This document shows, one piece after another, positions 1-9,269 of a stretch of DNA of 64,000 nucleotides. The DNA is from Eonycteris spelaea. Lineage: Eukaryota > Chordata > Mammalia > Chiroptera > Pteropodidae. Both the position numbers and the translations under genes were made by a program. The DNA is taken from contig PUFA01000105.1 of the NCBI GenBank assembly GCA_003508835.1, positions 4,464,001 through 4,528,000 on the forward strand, written 5' to 3'. Each line of letters starts with the position of its first letter. Position 1 is the stretch's first letter. Below the pieces are notes generated by a model, which worked only from the letters and a program-made list of their open reading frames with translations, was not told where the DNA came from and did no database searches.

Positions 1-901
1 CTGGTGAAAGCGAGCGGGGGGAGGAGGGATCAGGATCTCCGCGTAGGACATCAAACAAGGGCTTTAACTCTCCGGTGGTCAGTTTTAAATAAGGTCTAAG
101 CCAATTGATGTCTCCTAGCAGACGCTGAAAATCATTAAGAGTGTTTAAGGAGCTTCTCTTTAGCTGAATTTTTTGAGTGAGGATTTTATTAGAAAATAAT
201 TCAAAGCCTAAAAATAGTTGAGGGGGGTGGACCTGGACTTTTTCTGGGGAAATGTGTAGTCCTCGATCTCGGAGGGCAGTGACTAGTTGCTGACTGGCCG
301 CATAGAGCTGTTGCTGGTCAGGACCGGCAAGAAGAATATCATCCATATAATGGATAATATACAAAGTGGGGAAGAGCAACCTAAAGGGGTCTATAGTCTG
401 GGCTACAAATTTTTGGCAAAGAGTAGGGCTGTTGGCCATTCCTTGTGGGAGGACTCTCCATTGAAACCGAGGAGAAGGCCCTACACAATTGGTAATGGGT
501 AAACTAAAGGCAAAACGTTTGCAATCATCAGGATGTAAAGGTATGGAGAAAAAGCAATCTTTTAGATCAATAACTAATTTGACATACCCTTTAGGGATGG
601 CTATTGGAGAGGGAATTCCAGGTTGTAATGCGCCCATAGGGACCATAGTCTTATTGACCGCCCTGAGGTCTTGTAAGAGCCGCCATTTGCCTGATTTCTT
701 TTGGATTACAAAGATTGGAGTGTTCCAAGGGGATGTAGAAGGTTCAATATGTCCAGCAGCCAGCTGTTCCTGCACTAACTCTATGGCTGCATTTAATTTT
801 GTAGTAGTAAGGGGCCATTGATCGATCCAGACAGGAACATCACTTTTCCAAGTAATCTTGTCTGCTTGGAGTGCAGGAGGAGCAACGGCCCTTACAAAAA
901 A
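1..901 (-). CDS. pol: Endogenous retroviral pol, reverse transcriptase part (partial, runs off window)
   Basis: The -1 frame entered at 901-895 has no stop down to position 1, about 300 codons. It shows reverse transcriptase landmarks in order: WNTPIFVI, LLQDLRAVN, the first catalytic Asp in VIDLKDCFFSIPL, LPQGMANSPTL, and YMDD (338-349) supplying the other two catalytic Asp residues, then LGFELFS. YMDD with this context fits a class II (betaretrovirus) enzyme. All three catalytic aspartates are present, so no inactivating change is visible in this part. RNase H and integrase would lie outside. Expression requires two successive frameshifts from gag, and the upstream breaks would prevent that on this copy as sequenced. 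Confidence 0.95.
895..901 (-). promoter_or_regulatory. Pro-pol -1 frameshift heptamer TTTTTTG
   Basis: In the protease frame the heptamer is phased T TTT TTG and sits directly before the protease TAA (892-894). Slippage by -1 enters the pol frame, open for the remaining ~300 codons. It differs by one base from the HIV-type TTTTTTA site. Confidence 0.8.
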
Positions 902-1807
902 TGTTTTTCAAACCCTAAACCTGAGCGGTCTGTCTTAGGCGTAGCCAGTATTGGGCTGGGATCTCCCTGTTTTAGTTTGCCCAACCCTTGACCAGGGAGG
1001 TAACCTTGTGAAAGCATCTGCTGTGCTACAACTTCATTAGGGCTACACATGATGACCTTCATTTGGGAAAGGATATCTCTTCCCCAAAGATTTACCGGCA
1101 ACCCAGGAACTACGAAAGGCTGAATGAATCCGGTATTTCCTACTTCATCTTCCCAGTTCAATAACTGTGAACTTTGTAAAGTGTTTCTTGACTGCCCAAT
1201 TCCTTGCAAATGGGTCAAGGAGGCGTGTAAGGGCCAGCTGGGGGGCCATGAAGCCTGAGATATGACCGTAGAGTCGGCCCCCGAATCTAAAATCCCTCAA
1301 ATAATTTTCCTTGGATCTTAAGTTTAAGGGTAGGGCGTTCTTTAGTAATAGCCTGGACCCAATATAAGTCTGAAGAACCTGGGGTAGAGGGGCCTCGCTT
1401 TTTATGGATAGCAGGGTAAGATGTACTTAAAGGGAGGGGGAGCGCCTGCGCAAGGCGCTGGCCTTTCATAATACTGACAGGGCACTGAGGGGCACTAGCA
1501 AGAATTTTTATTTCTCCAGTATAGTCATTGTCAACTAAGGAAGGGTGGACAATAAGGCCGTTTATCGTGGTGGAAGCTCGCCCTAAAATTAGAAAATAGG
1601 TATCTTTTGGAGGTGGGCCATAAATTCCTGTAGAAATAATTGTAACTCCCTCTTCAGGTGTTAATATTGTTGAGGAGGAGGCACAGAGGTCAAGTCCTGC
1701 ACTCCCGGGTGTGGCCCGATAGAGGGCGGGAGTGCTACAGCTTGGCTGTTCCCCGAGGCCGGCTGGAATGGAATTGGCTGGGGGGCCCGGGGCTGGCCCC
1801 TCAGCCC

Positions 1808-1814
1808 GTTTCCC
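1808..1814 (-). promoter_or_regulatory. Gag-pro -1 frameshift heptamer GGGAAAC
   Basis: In the nucleocapsid frame the heptamer is phased G GGA AAC, the X XXY YYZ arrangement required for -1 slippage and, as I recall, the same heptamer used at the MPMV gag-pro junction. The -1 frame from here is open through the dUTPase domain to 1289. The GC-rich stretch just downstream (about 1805-1770) could form the stimulatory structure. Confidence 0.85.
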
Positions 1815-1873
1815 TGAAAGGGGGGGGTGAAAGGATTTGTGGTGCTGTAAAAAGGATTTGTTGGATTGCTACG

Positions 1874-1915
1874 GCACTCTTTGGCCCAGTGCCGCCCCTT
1901 ATGGCAGCGAGGGCA
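1874..1915 (-). other. Nucleocapsid zinc knuckle 2
   Basis: CPRCHKGRHWAKEC, the second CX2CX4HX4C motif, 15 residues after the first. Two knuckles are typical of betaretroviral nucleocapsid. Confidence 0.95.
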
Positions 1916-1960
1916 AATGCCGGGGATTGACCCAACTCTAGGAGGAGGAGCCGTGGTAGG

Positions 1961-2002
1961 GCATTGGCGAGCGAAATGGCCTGGCTGTCCACATTTAAAG
2001 CA
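1961..2002 (-). other. Nucleocapsid zinc knuckle 1
   Basis: CFKCGQPGHFARQC, a perfect CX2CX4HX4C motif in the gag nucleocapsid frame. It binds zinc and packaging signals of the viral RNA in retroviruses. Confidence 0.95.
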
Positions 2003-3797
2003 GTTACGCATAGGCGATGCGCCCCTGGGGAAGGGAGGAGGATAAGAAGCCGGGGGAGTCTGAACAGCGGCACCTACAGCTAAAAGGGCTTGAACTTTAG
2101 ATGTAAAAGGATCAACATCTCTACACATTCTCAGCATTTCATCAAGAGTTTTGTCCCGAGTCTTACCTCGGAGGACTGCTCGACATGCCGAATTGGCGTT
2201 TTCATAGGCCAACTGTTTTACAATCTTATCATTGGCAGCCTCGGAACCAAGTGTTCTTTCGGCGGCCTCTAACAGCCTGCTAACAAATTCACTGTAATCT
2301 TCTTGCGAGCCTTGAGTAATCTTAGTTAGGGAGTATTAGCAGTCCCGGAAGCAGGGAGTGAAATCCAAGCGCCCAAGGCCGCATCTTTCACTTGAGATAA
2401 AAGACCAAGGGGGAGGCGCTGCTGCCTAGTTTCAGAGATATATCTGCCCTGTCCCGTAAGCTTATCAAAAGTCCAGGATGCTGTTGGGGAATGAGGGTCC
2501 TTTACATTGGCAGCAGCGATGGTCTGGCAGCGGTCAGCAAAATCTGCCTTCCAAGTTAAAAACTGACCACGGGTAAGCACAGCCTGGACTATACGCAGCC
2601 ATTCACTTGGAAGTAAATGTCCTCCTCGAGACAGCGAATCAAGAACAGAAAGAGTAAAAGGGGCATTGGGGCCATAAGCTTTAACGGCCGCGTTCAGCTC
2701 TTTTAAGCTTTTGAAATGGATTTTATAAAATTCTCTAGGGCTATCAGCAGGCTCGGCCGGCTCCGGCTCAGTCTGCTCCTCCCTCTCACTTTCTATTTCC
2801 GGGGCTGCAGGGGCATCTTCGCCACCGCTCTCGATATCACCCTCCTCCGGACTATGTGTTGTGGAGGCGGGGTCAGAGCGGGCGGAGGCCCGGGTAAGAA
2901 CAGGAAAGAGCAGTTTTTTAGGTTTTGTGGTTATAAGCGGTTTTCTAGAGGGACCCTTTTGCGAAGGTTGGGAAACAACCAATTTTTGGAGATGGCGGGT
3001 TATTCTTTGTTCTACTATCTGCGCTATGAGGTCTTCAGTACCGGTAGGGGGGCTAACCGGGAGCCGGAAGGGGGGGGGGGCCGGGGGCAAAAAGGCCGGG
3101 GCGCAAACATTGGGAGGCCGAATAGGGGGAGTGTAAGAAGGGAGATTAAGCGACGGGGCGGCAAGGGGCCAATCTGGGTTGTGATACCTGGCCGCTTCGC
3201 CTTCCAGTTCGGCCGCGTCTCCCGGATCCAAAGGCTCGCCATTTTGGCCCTTGGACAGGACCGGAAAAACCTTTTGTGTATCAACAAGGTCCGAATCTCG
3301 AGGGAGAGGCGGATAAATGCAACATTTGGGAGGGGCATCAGGGAGGGCATTGAGCAAAGATGGCGTCGGGCTGGGGGAGGGGGACTTAGCTGATTTTGGA
3401 GCAGGGGGATCGCCCGAAAGAGACGACCTTGAGGCTGCCCGAGATAGAGGGCGAAGGCAATATTCTGCTACTGACAAGAGTTGGCGTTTATCAGGGTCAG
3501 TAGTTTCAACAATATCTCTGATAAGACCCCAGTAAGAAATACCGAAACAGGAACAGAATCGGGACCGTTTTTGATAAGATAATCATTTAAATCTCTACCT
3601 ACTTTCTGCCATTTTTTAGGGTGAATTTCGGGGCCATTAACAATAAACCACGGACAGACTTCATCAACAAAAATAAAAAACTTTACCAAGTCTTTCTTTT
3701 TAACTCGAACTCCTCTCTCCCTAAGTGAACTTTTTAGGTCTCTTATGAAGACCGCTTCTTTACTTAATCTAGTTCCCATTTTCTTGTAAGGCGGCCG

Positions 3798-3808
3798 GTA
3801 CTCACCAG
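3798..3808 (-). promoter_or_regulatory. Candidate 5' leader splice donor
   Basis: The - strand reads CTGGTGAGTA with the GT at 3805-3804, about 28 bases upstream of the gag ATG. It matches the mammalian donor consensus closely. A donor in the leader is what a betaretrovirus uses to make subgenomic env mRNA. The matching acceptor would lie outside the window. Confidence 0.6.
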
Positions 3809-3918
3809 GGACGACGACCTCCGTGAGCGGCGAAAGGCGTCTCCTATTGCATCAAAAAAGGGGTCTGGCCAGACGATATCTTACTCGGGGGTCCGCCTGC
3901 GAAGGATCCGAGCCTCGA

Positions 3919-3936
3919 GCCCCACGTTGGGCGCCA
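3919..3936 (-). promoter_or_regulatory. Primer binding site, tRNA-Lys1,2 type
   Basis: The - strand reads TGGCGCCCAACGTGGGGC two bases inside the LTR. This 18-mer is the complement expected for the 3' end of tRNA-Lys1,2, used by several betaretroviruses and by HERV-K-type elements, and differs from the Lys3 site of lentiviruses. It appears unmutated. Confidence 0.93.
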
Positions 3937-4052
3937 CTTGTCCCGACCCGCGGGACCTAGTTATTTGTGGGGACGAGGAGGATCCGACCTGAAAGAAAAT
4001 GGGGGCGAGAGAAGAGCGAAGGCAAGACAATACTCTGATCAAGCCTTCAAAT

Positions 4053-4058
4053 TTTATT
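4053..4058 (-). promoter_or_regulatory. LTR polyadenylation signal AATAAA
   Basis: AATAAA on the - strand, only about 13 bases past the TATA box. This places the signal at or just upstream of the expected transcription start, implying a very short R region, as is common in betaretroviral LTRs. In the 3' LTR (not in the window) this copy would direct cleavage. Confidence 0.6.
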
Positions 4059-4070
4059 GTGAGACAGGGG

Positions 4071-4079
4071 TATATATAC
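4071..4079 (-). promoter_or_regulatory. LTR TATA box
   Basis: TATATATA on the - strand inside the LTR, about 50 and 90 bases downstream of the two CCAAT boxes. Retroviral transcription would start roughly 25-30 bases further on, near 4045. Inferred from position and sequence only. Confidence 0.7.
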
Positions 4080-4304
4080 ACTGGTGTTCAGGGGCGGAGT
4101 GGGCTATAGGATACATGTAGGCAGGGGATTGGCCGCGTAGCAGGGGTGGCAATAAGCTACATTCTGATTGGTATATGATAATGGGGAAGGAGGGGGAGAG
4201 AAGAGTATCTTTTGGCGCGCGCGGGCTTGCAGCTAATCTCCAGGAAGTGAAGCAGGAACCTCATGAACCGTGGCCATCTTTTTGTCTTTGTGTGGCTCCC
4301 GACA

Positions 4305-7300
4305 AAATGGTAAAGTGTTTCTGTGGGAGAAATGAATATCTATTAGTTTCTAATGTTTTATTTCTCTTTTTATCTTTTTCTCTGTTTCAATGTTATCAGG
4401 ATTAAGGCCTAGGCATCCATGAAACAAAGGCACTGCCTAGAGACGAAATTCTATCAAAGACTTTCTATCTTTTTCTCCATTTGTATAATGGAATATATTC
4501 TCTTATTCGATATTGCCATTAAAAAATGATGATGCTTGTTTCCCATTAATATTAAATTTATGAAATCAAGACAAAATATTTGGTAAATTAAATGTTTTCA
4601 TATATCACTATTTTGGCAGAATAATATTGAAAAAGCATGATTTTGTGAGGAACATTTAAAGATATTGCAATGGACATTAAGTAGTTTCATTTTTATTGAT
4701 AAGCTTTGGTATTTTATTAGAAATATGTATAATATACACTTCAGTCTTTATGCTTTAAAATGTTTTATGCTATTGAGACATTTTTAGCATAATAAATGAT
4801 GCACAATTTCAAAGTTTTATCATATTTCTTCCTTTTCAATTCATACATCTTCTAATAAATGTATCATAATAATCTTTAAGTATATTAATAACAAAATAAC
4901 CCAGTCATTAACAGCATAAACATAATTCCTTAATAATGCATGCTTTGCTTCTATAATAGGAATTTGGTCAGGAAACAAGATTTAAACTTCATTTCAATAC
5001 AATGTTCTCCTGACATATGCAAATTAAATTTCTTACTTGAGAAGCGGAAAGTATCATGTTAACTATTAGAAATTATAATCAACTTGTATTTTTAGAAAGG
5101 TATTTGTCTCTGAGCAAATTAATTTATAGACGATAACAAATTAACTTCTTGCTGAGATGATTTTTTGGTTAAATAGATGCATTAGAACAGTAAGATAATT
5201 AGTATTGTAGCACTAACTACAATCTGTATAAAAGTAGTGTTAATTTAGATATTGGTGACTAATAACTGTGTGTGCAAATATTCTATTATTATTTCACATC
5301 CCCTTTCTGTGAAAGATTGTCCTACTATCTAGTCAATGTGCTAATAAGATGATTTTAATTGGCAAAAAATAATTTTGAGAACCTAGTTCCAAACCTAGAA
5401 TTTGGTCTGTTCTAGATGATGCTTCTTAATTTAAGAGCTAATTCATTCAGATTTCGCTCTTTTAGGTAGTGATAACTGTGATCTCCCCCAAATTCATTAA
5501 ATGTACATTTTCTTGTTTTAACCTTAAAAACCACTTTTGTTAAAAAAGAGAAAATACTTATAAACCACCTTTAATCAACAAAAATATCATTTTAAATAAT
5601 ACGTGCATTCAGAGGATGAATAAAAGCAGAAATGACACCTGACTGTTTGCAAATATCCTGCACTATTTCTTATTAACTTTCTTCTCTTACTTCTGTCCTA
5701 ATCTTTTTATAATTAGTAACATGTTATATGCATTATAAAAATATAGACATATGAATGTACAAATTAACACACTTATGTAATTGTATTCTATAGAAATTTA
5801 GTGTTTCATGCATCACAAAAGATATAGCCAAAGTTACATTCTTTTTGCATATCTTAAATGCGAGTTCATTGATATGTTCCTGTAGATTATCTTTCTATTA
5901 TATTCTTACCTCATGTCTTGGGAGGGACGTTTAATGTGAAATGGTTCCAAAAGAGAAAAGCAAAAGAAATGAATATCATAAAAAATATACATTTTAATCA
6001 CAGGTTTGAACGGCTTTGAGTAAGAGCGCCAATGCAATAAATACAGAAGCATGTTTGTTAAATCGAACCGCAATTATTAAATATGACTCCAAAGCATAAA
6101 CTACTTGGGACCCGTATAGGCAGGAAACAAATGCTAAACATTGTATGAAATCATCATGGATGTAACATAAATCATGTAACCATTATCGTGTCTGTGTGCA
6201 TTTATTTTGTTTGCTTCATCTTTTATTACTATAATAATAATGAAAAGGCGCGTTATTGTATTATTATAACATAAATGATGATAAAAATGCAAATTAGAGC
6301 ATTGAGGTACAATTGATCACTTCTTCAGTTGTCAGTGTGTGTATGTGCATATATATGTGTGTGTGTTATTTAATAATAGTGCATAATGTTGGCAGAGACT
6401 AGAGCAGTACATGTGGTTTGTCCAATTTATGAGATTGAGAATTGATATTCATTTTGCAGGTCAAATTTCAAATATGAATGAAAATAATTTTAAATTTGTC
6501 ACGGATTTGCTTCACATATTCTACTCCTAAATATTTATCCTAAAGATATTTTGTTTTAAAAAAGAGTGTCTATTGTATACAAATGATGATTTATTTAGAA
6601 TAAATTGTAAGAGAGATGGAAATGACCAAGACACTAATATTATAATATTGATTAAATTATAAATATTTTATATCTCTAGAATGTAACAGTGCAATTTTTA
6701 AAAAGAAGACAAAGATATATGGATGATGACATAAAATTATGTCTGTTACATTATATTGTTGAGGAAAAGGTTACTAACCTTCAGATACATTATCTTTGTT
6801 TTATTTTACTATATTTATGCATATGCTTAAATAAGTATGTGTATATACATACACATACTTATTATACTTTACATCTCTTCATACAATTATTTGATATGGG
6901 TATAAATTATTGCAGTGTAGGAGGATTATGAGTAATCCTTACATGTAGTTTTTTTCTCTTCTTTTTCTAAGTATTATAAAACATATATAGTCAGTATGTT
7001 CAATATATAAAATTATTAAAAGGTGAAAGCCAGTAACATATTATATATATATATGACCTCCGTACGATTCATTTTTTTTTGTAAAGAGATATGACAATAC
7101 ATACCAAGAGTCTTAACAAATATTCTTAATTTTGACCTTTAATTCCTCTTTTGAAATTAGGGTGAGGAAATAAAAAATAAGAGAAAATCTAGTTATAAAC
7201 TTGCACATTATTGTATTTATTACACTAAAAAAGAATAAACTGGTTACCTGGATGGAAAATAAACTTAAACATGTTTGAAACCCACATTCATTCATTCACT

Positions 7301-8690
7301 GAAAAATAGCTCCAAAGAAATGTATCAGAATGCTTCTGATGTGTGCTAGTTTGTTTCCTAATTAGATTTTACAATTCTCAAATTTTCCGTGATGGTTTTT
7401 GTTGTTGTGGATTCTCCTTTTATAAAATAAGAAACAAACAAAAAATGGTGCCCTGAAGTGTTCCAGTCCAAATATTTAAACATCTTTTAGTGAAATCATT
7501 TCTGTTTTATGAAATCATTTCCTAATGAGAGAGAGAGAGGCCATTTTTACTTGACTCAACTGACCCAGGGCTGGATTTAGCTGCTTCATTAATTGATTTC
7601 CACAGTTACTCTCTCACGGTATCAAACATCTGTCTTGACTCTCTAATTCAGTTTGATTTCTGGGCTGCATCTATACATTATTACTATTTGCAGTGTTACA
7701 CTTCACCAAACTGAATGATCTAATGTGTTTTTCTTTAGTGTCAAAGAGGGCCTTACAAACAAACAGGAGGGAGTAGAAAACTTGGAATTCCTTTGAATCT
7801 TGCTATTTTCAGCCCTCCATGCCTCATACTTTTCAAGCCTTTATAATGTCAAAGTTAGAGCGTAACCTAAACGTTTTACTTAATTATTTGTAAATTTCCT
7901 GATGAACAAAATCCTTGTTTTATTCAGATATTTTCTCCCAGAAGAAACTTAGAAATTTAGAAATGCATATTTTATTATACTTTTTTCCCACCATTTTTTC
8001 TCTTATATGCTAGAAAGAAAAATAAACCATTTAAATAAAAACAATCCCTGATACCCAAGAAGGTGGCATAATGAATTGGCATCTCTTTGGGAAATGAATG
8101 TCTGCAGCACATCTTGCCCTCCCAAATGAAGATGGCAGATGAAGACAGAAACGAAACGAAAACACGAAAGCAGAAACGTTAACGCTGTTGCTGTCTCACT
8201 TCAACTGGCTTAGGGTGGCCCTTCATTAAGCCGTTTCAATAATGAGTCTTGGCGCGAACCTTAGTGGACGTAAAGCTAAAGGGTTGCAGGAGGAGATGTG
8301 TAGCGGAAGGGACACAGATTCGGGATAATACACATACAAGATGGCCAGGTGGTCCAAACACTGATCTAATGAAGTAGATTCAGAGCTCAGAATGTGATGC
8401 GGGGCAAGCATAGTGTATGCCATTGAATCTAGCGTCATGTTCAAGTCTAATTCATGTGAATCTTAAAGCTCTAGGTACTTAGACCTGGATTATATTTATT
8501 TTAACATATCATTTTTTTCATACACAGATATTTATATGAAAAAGTTTTTAAGTGAAACCGATATCTTTTTATTATCCTTGATATAATAGATTTTATTTAA
8601 TATCATGTAATTATGTTCTCATTCGAAACCAACTGGAAGAATACGATTAGGAATAGAAGTGTAAATATTTGAAACTGTGTATAATATTAT
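4305..8690. other. AT-rich intronic DNA, nothing identified
   Basis: Unique-looking AT-rich sequence beginning at the provirus flank (the 6 bases AAATGG at 4305-4310 should be the target-site duplication). A slightly more GC-rich patch at about 8040-8440 has no recognisable motif. No coding region found; open readings are short and without family features. Confidence 0.6.
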
Positions 8691-8699
8691 GTTTTACTT

Positions 8700-8825
8700 T
8701 CTGAAATATATGGTTTGTGAGGGCAGGATTGCCTCTCTGTCTGTTTAATAAAAAAAAAAAAAATGTACTACCCTGGAAGAATCCCCGGGACATAGTACGT
8801 GCTCAACAAATATTGTCAGTGAAGG
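8700..8825 (+). repeat. L2/MIR-like 3' tail
   Basis: The phrase built from GAGGGCAGGATT, a short A run, then GGACATAGTACGTGCTCAACAAATATT matches the conserved 3' tail shared by old L2/MIR elements. Diverged. Confidence 0.5.
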
Positions 8826-9049
8826 AAAGTAGAGATCACATTGGTTTATTATTTTAATGTTTATTCCAAAATTTTCCTAATTTGCTCAGGTTATTTTCTG
8901 TTTTTTTTTTTTCATAAATATTTATAAATAACCACATTAAACCAGGCACAATACTATTTCAATAATCACCACATTTTTGCATTCATTATTTTTACACTTG
9001 CATTCTGTTGTGTATTTGCCTGCTTTCGGAATACCAGAACCAGTGCAGC

Positions 9050-9260
9050 ACGATGGGAAAACATTCCTGGAGCTAACAGGTGGGAAGTGCTAGATTCAAA
9101 CCCCAGTTCCCTTGCTTCATAGCTATGTGACCTTCAGCAAGCTCCACAACCTTTCCCTTCTTCAGTGTCCCTAACTTCAAAATGCAATAATAATTTTAAC
9201 TCATACAATTTGTGATGATTCAATAAAAACTAGTAAAGCACGAAAAACAGGACATCGCGC
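9050..9260 (+). repeat. MIR element
   Basis: Contains the MIR core pattern: a 'gattcaaacccc' block, 'ctatgtgaccttcagcaag', then 'aaaatgcaataataa' and 'tgatgattcaata'. This is the tRNA-derived ancient SINE common to mammals, strongly diverged. Confidence 0.75.
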
Positions 9261-9269
9261 AAGGTTAAT

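Larger units (their letters stand above)
892..1814 (-). pseudogene. pro: Endogenous retroviral pro: dUTPase plus aspartic protease, one frameshift
   Basis: The frame entered at the GGGAAAC site runs in phase to a dUTPase domain starting about 1700, with the AGLDLCAS motif, and with conserved dUTPase blocks until a TAG at 1287-1289. One base appears lost at about 1290-1296. In the shifted frame an aspartic protease begins with the active-site DSG triad (1279-1287) followed by ADST, and continues to a C-terminal G-patch (SQGYLPGQGLGK) and TAA 892-894. dUTPase fused ahead of protease is a betaretroviral arrangement. The enzyme limits dUTP during reverse transcription; the protease matures Gag and Pol. 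With the break the single product would be truncated after dUTPase. Confidence 0.92.
1661..3779 (-). pseudogene. gag: Endogenous retroviral gag, two frameshifts
   Basis: Gag is the structural polyprotein. The start ATG at 3777-3779 is followed by Gly, as needed for N-myristoylation, and a matrix-like domain. The frame breaks near 3538-3545 at a short T run, continues through a long proline- and acidic-rich spacer (about 3480-2770), then capsid (about 2750 onward). It breaks again at the CCC run 2329-2331 (stop at 2326-2328). The shifted frame has the capsid major homology region (about 2274-2314) and two CX2CX4HX4C zinc knuckles, CFKCGQPGHFARQC (1961-2002) and CPRCHKGRHWAKEC (1874-1915), ending at TAA 1661-1663. 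Both breaks fit loss of one base; no other stops occur. The open readings on the opposite strand here are shadows. Confidence 0.93.
1..4304 (-). mobile_element. 5' half of a class II (betaretrovirus-like, ERVK-type) endogenous provirus
   Basis: Read on the - strand the order is LTR, primer binding site, leader with splice donor, gag, dUTPase-protease, then pol, which runs off the window start. The tRNA-Lys1,2 primer site, a dUTPase domain ahead of protease, a G-patch at the protease end and two -1 frameshift sites are together typical of betaretroviruses and ERVK elements. The provirus is antisense to FSTL5, the usual surviving orientation for intronic retroviral insertions. Apart from three single-base losses the reading frames hold no in-frame stops, so the copy looks young or recently preserved. 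The rest of pol, any env, the 3' LTR and the second target-site copy lie outside, so LTR divergence cannot be used here to date it. Confidence 0.93.
3939..4304 (-). mobile_element. 5' LTR of the provirus (366 bp)
   Basis: On the - strand it begins TGTCGGGAGCC at 4304 and ends CGGGACA at 3939, giving the TG...CA ends expected of an LTR, and it stops two bases before the primer binding site. It contains two CCAAT boxes (complement of ATTGG at 4167-4171 and 4128-4132), a TATA box at about 4071-4079 and an AATAAA at 4053-4058. The outer boundary is set by the short TGTC/GACA inverted ends and by the change to AT-rich host sequence after 4304. R and U5 limits were not resolved. Confidence 0.9.

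Noticed and set aside
489..821. + strand open readings over 287-821
   Set aside because: Antisense of the reverse transcriptase frame, which carries YMDD and the other RT motifs.
2716..3393. 225-codon open reading on the + strand
   Set aside because: Shadow of the GC-rich gag spacer on the opposite strand; no start context or family features, whereas the - strand reads as gag.
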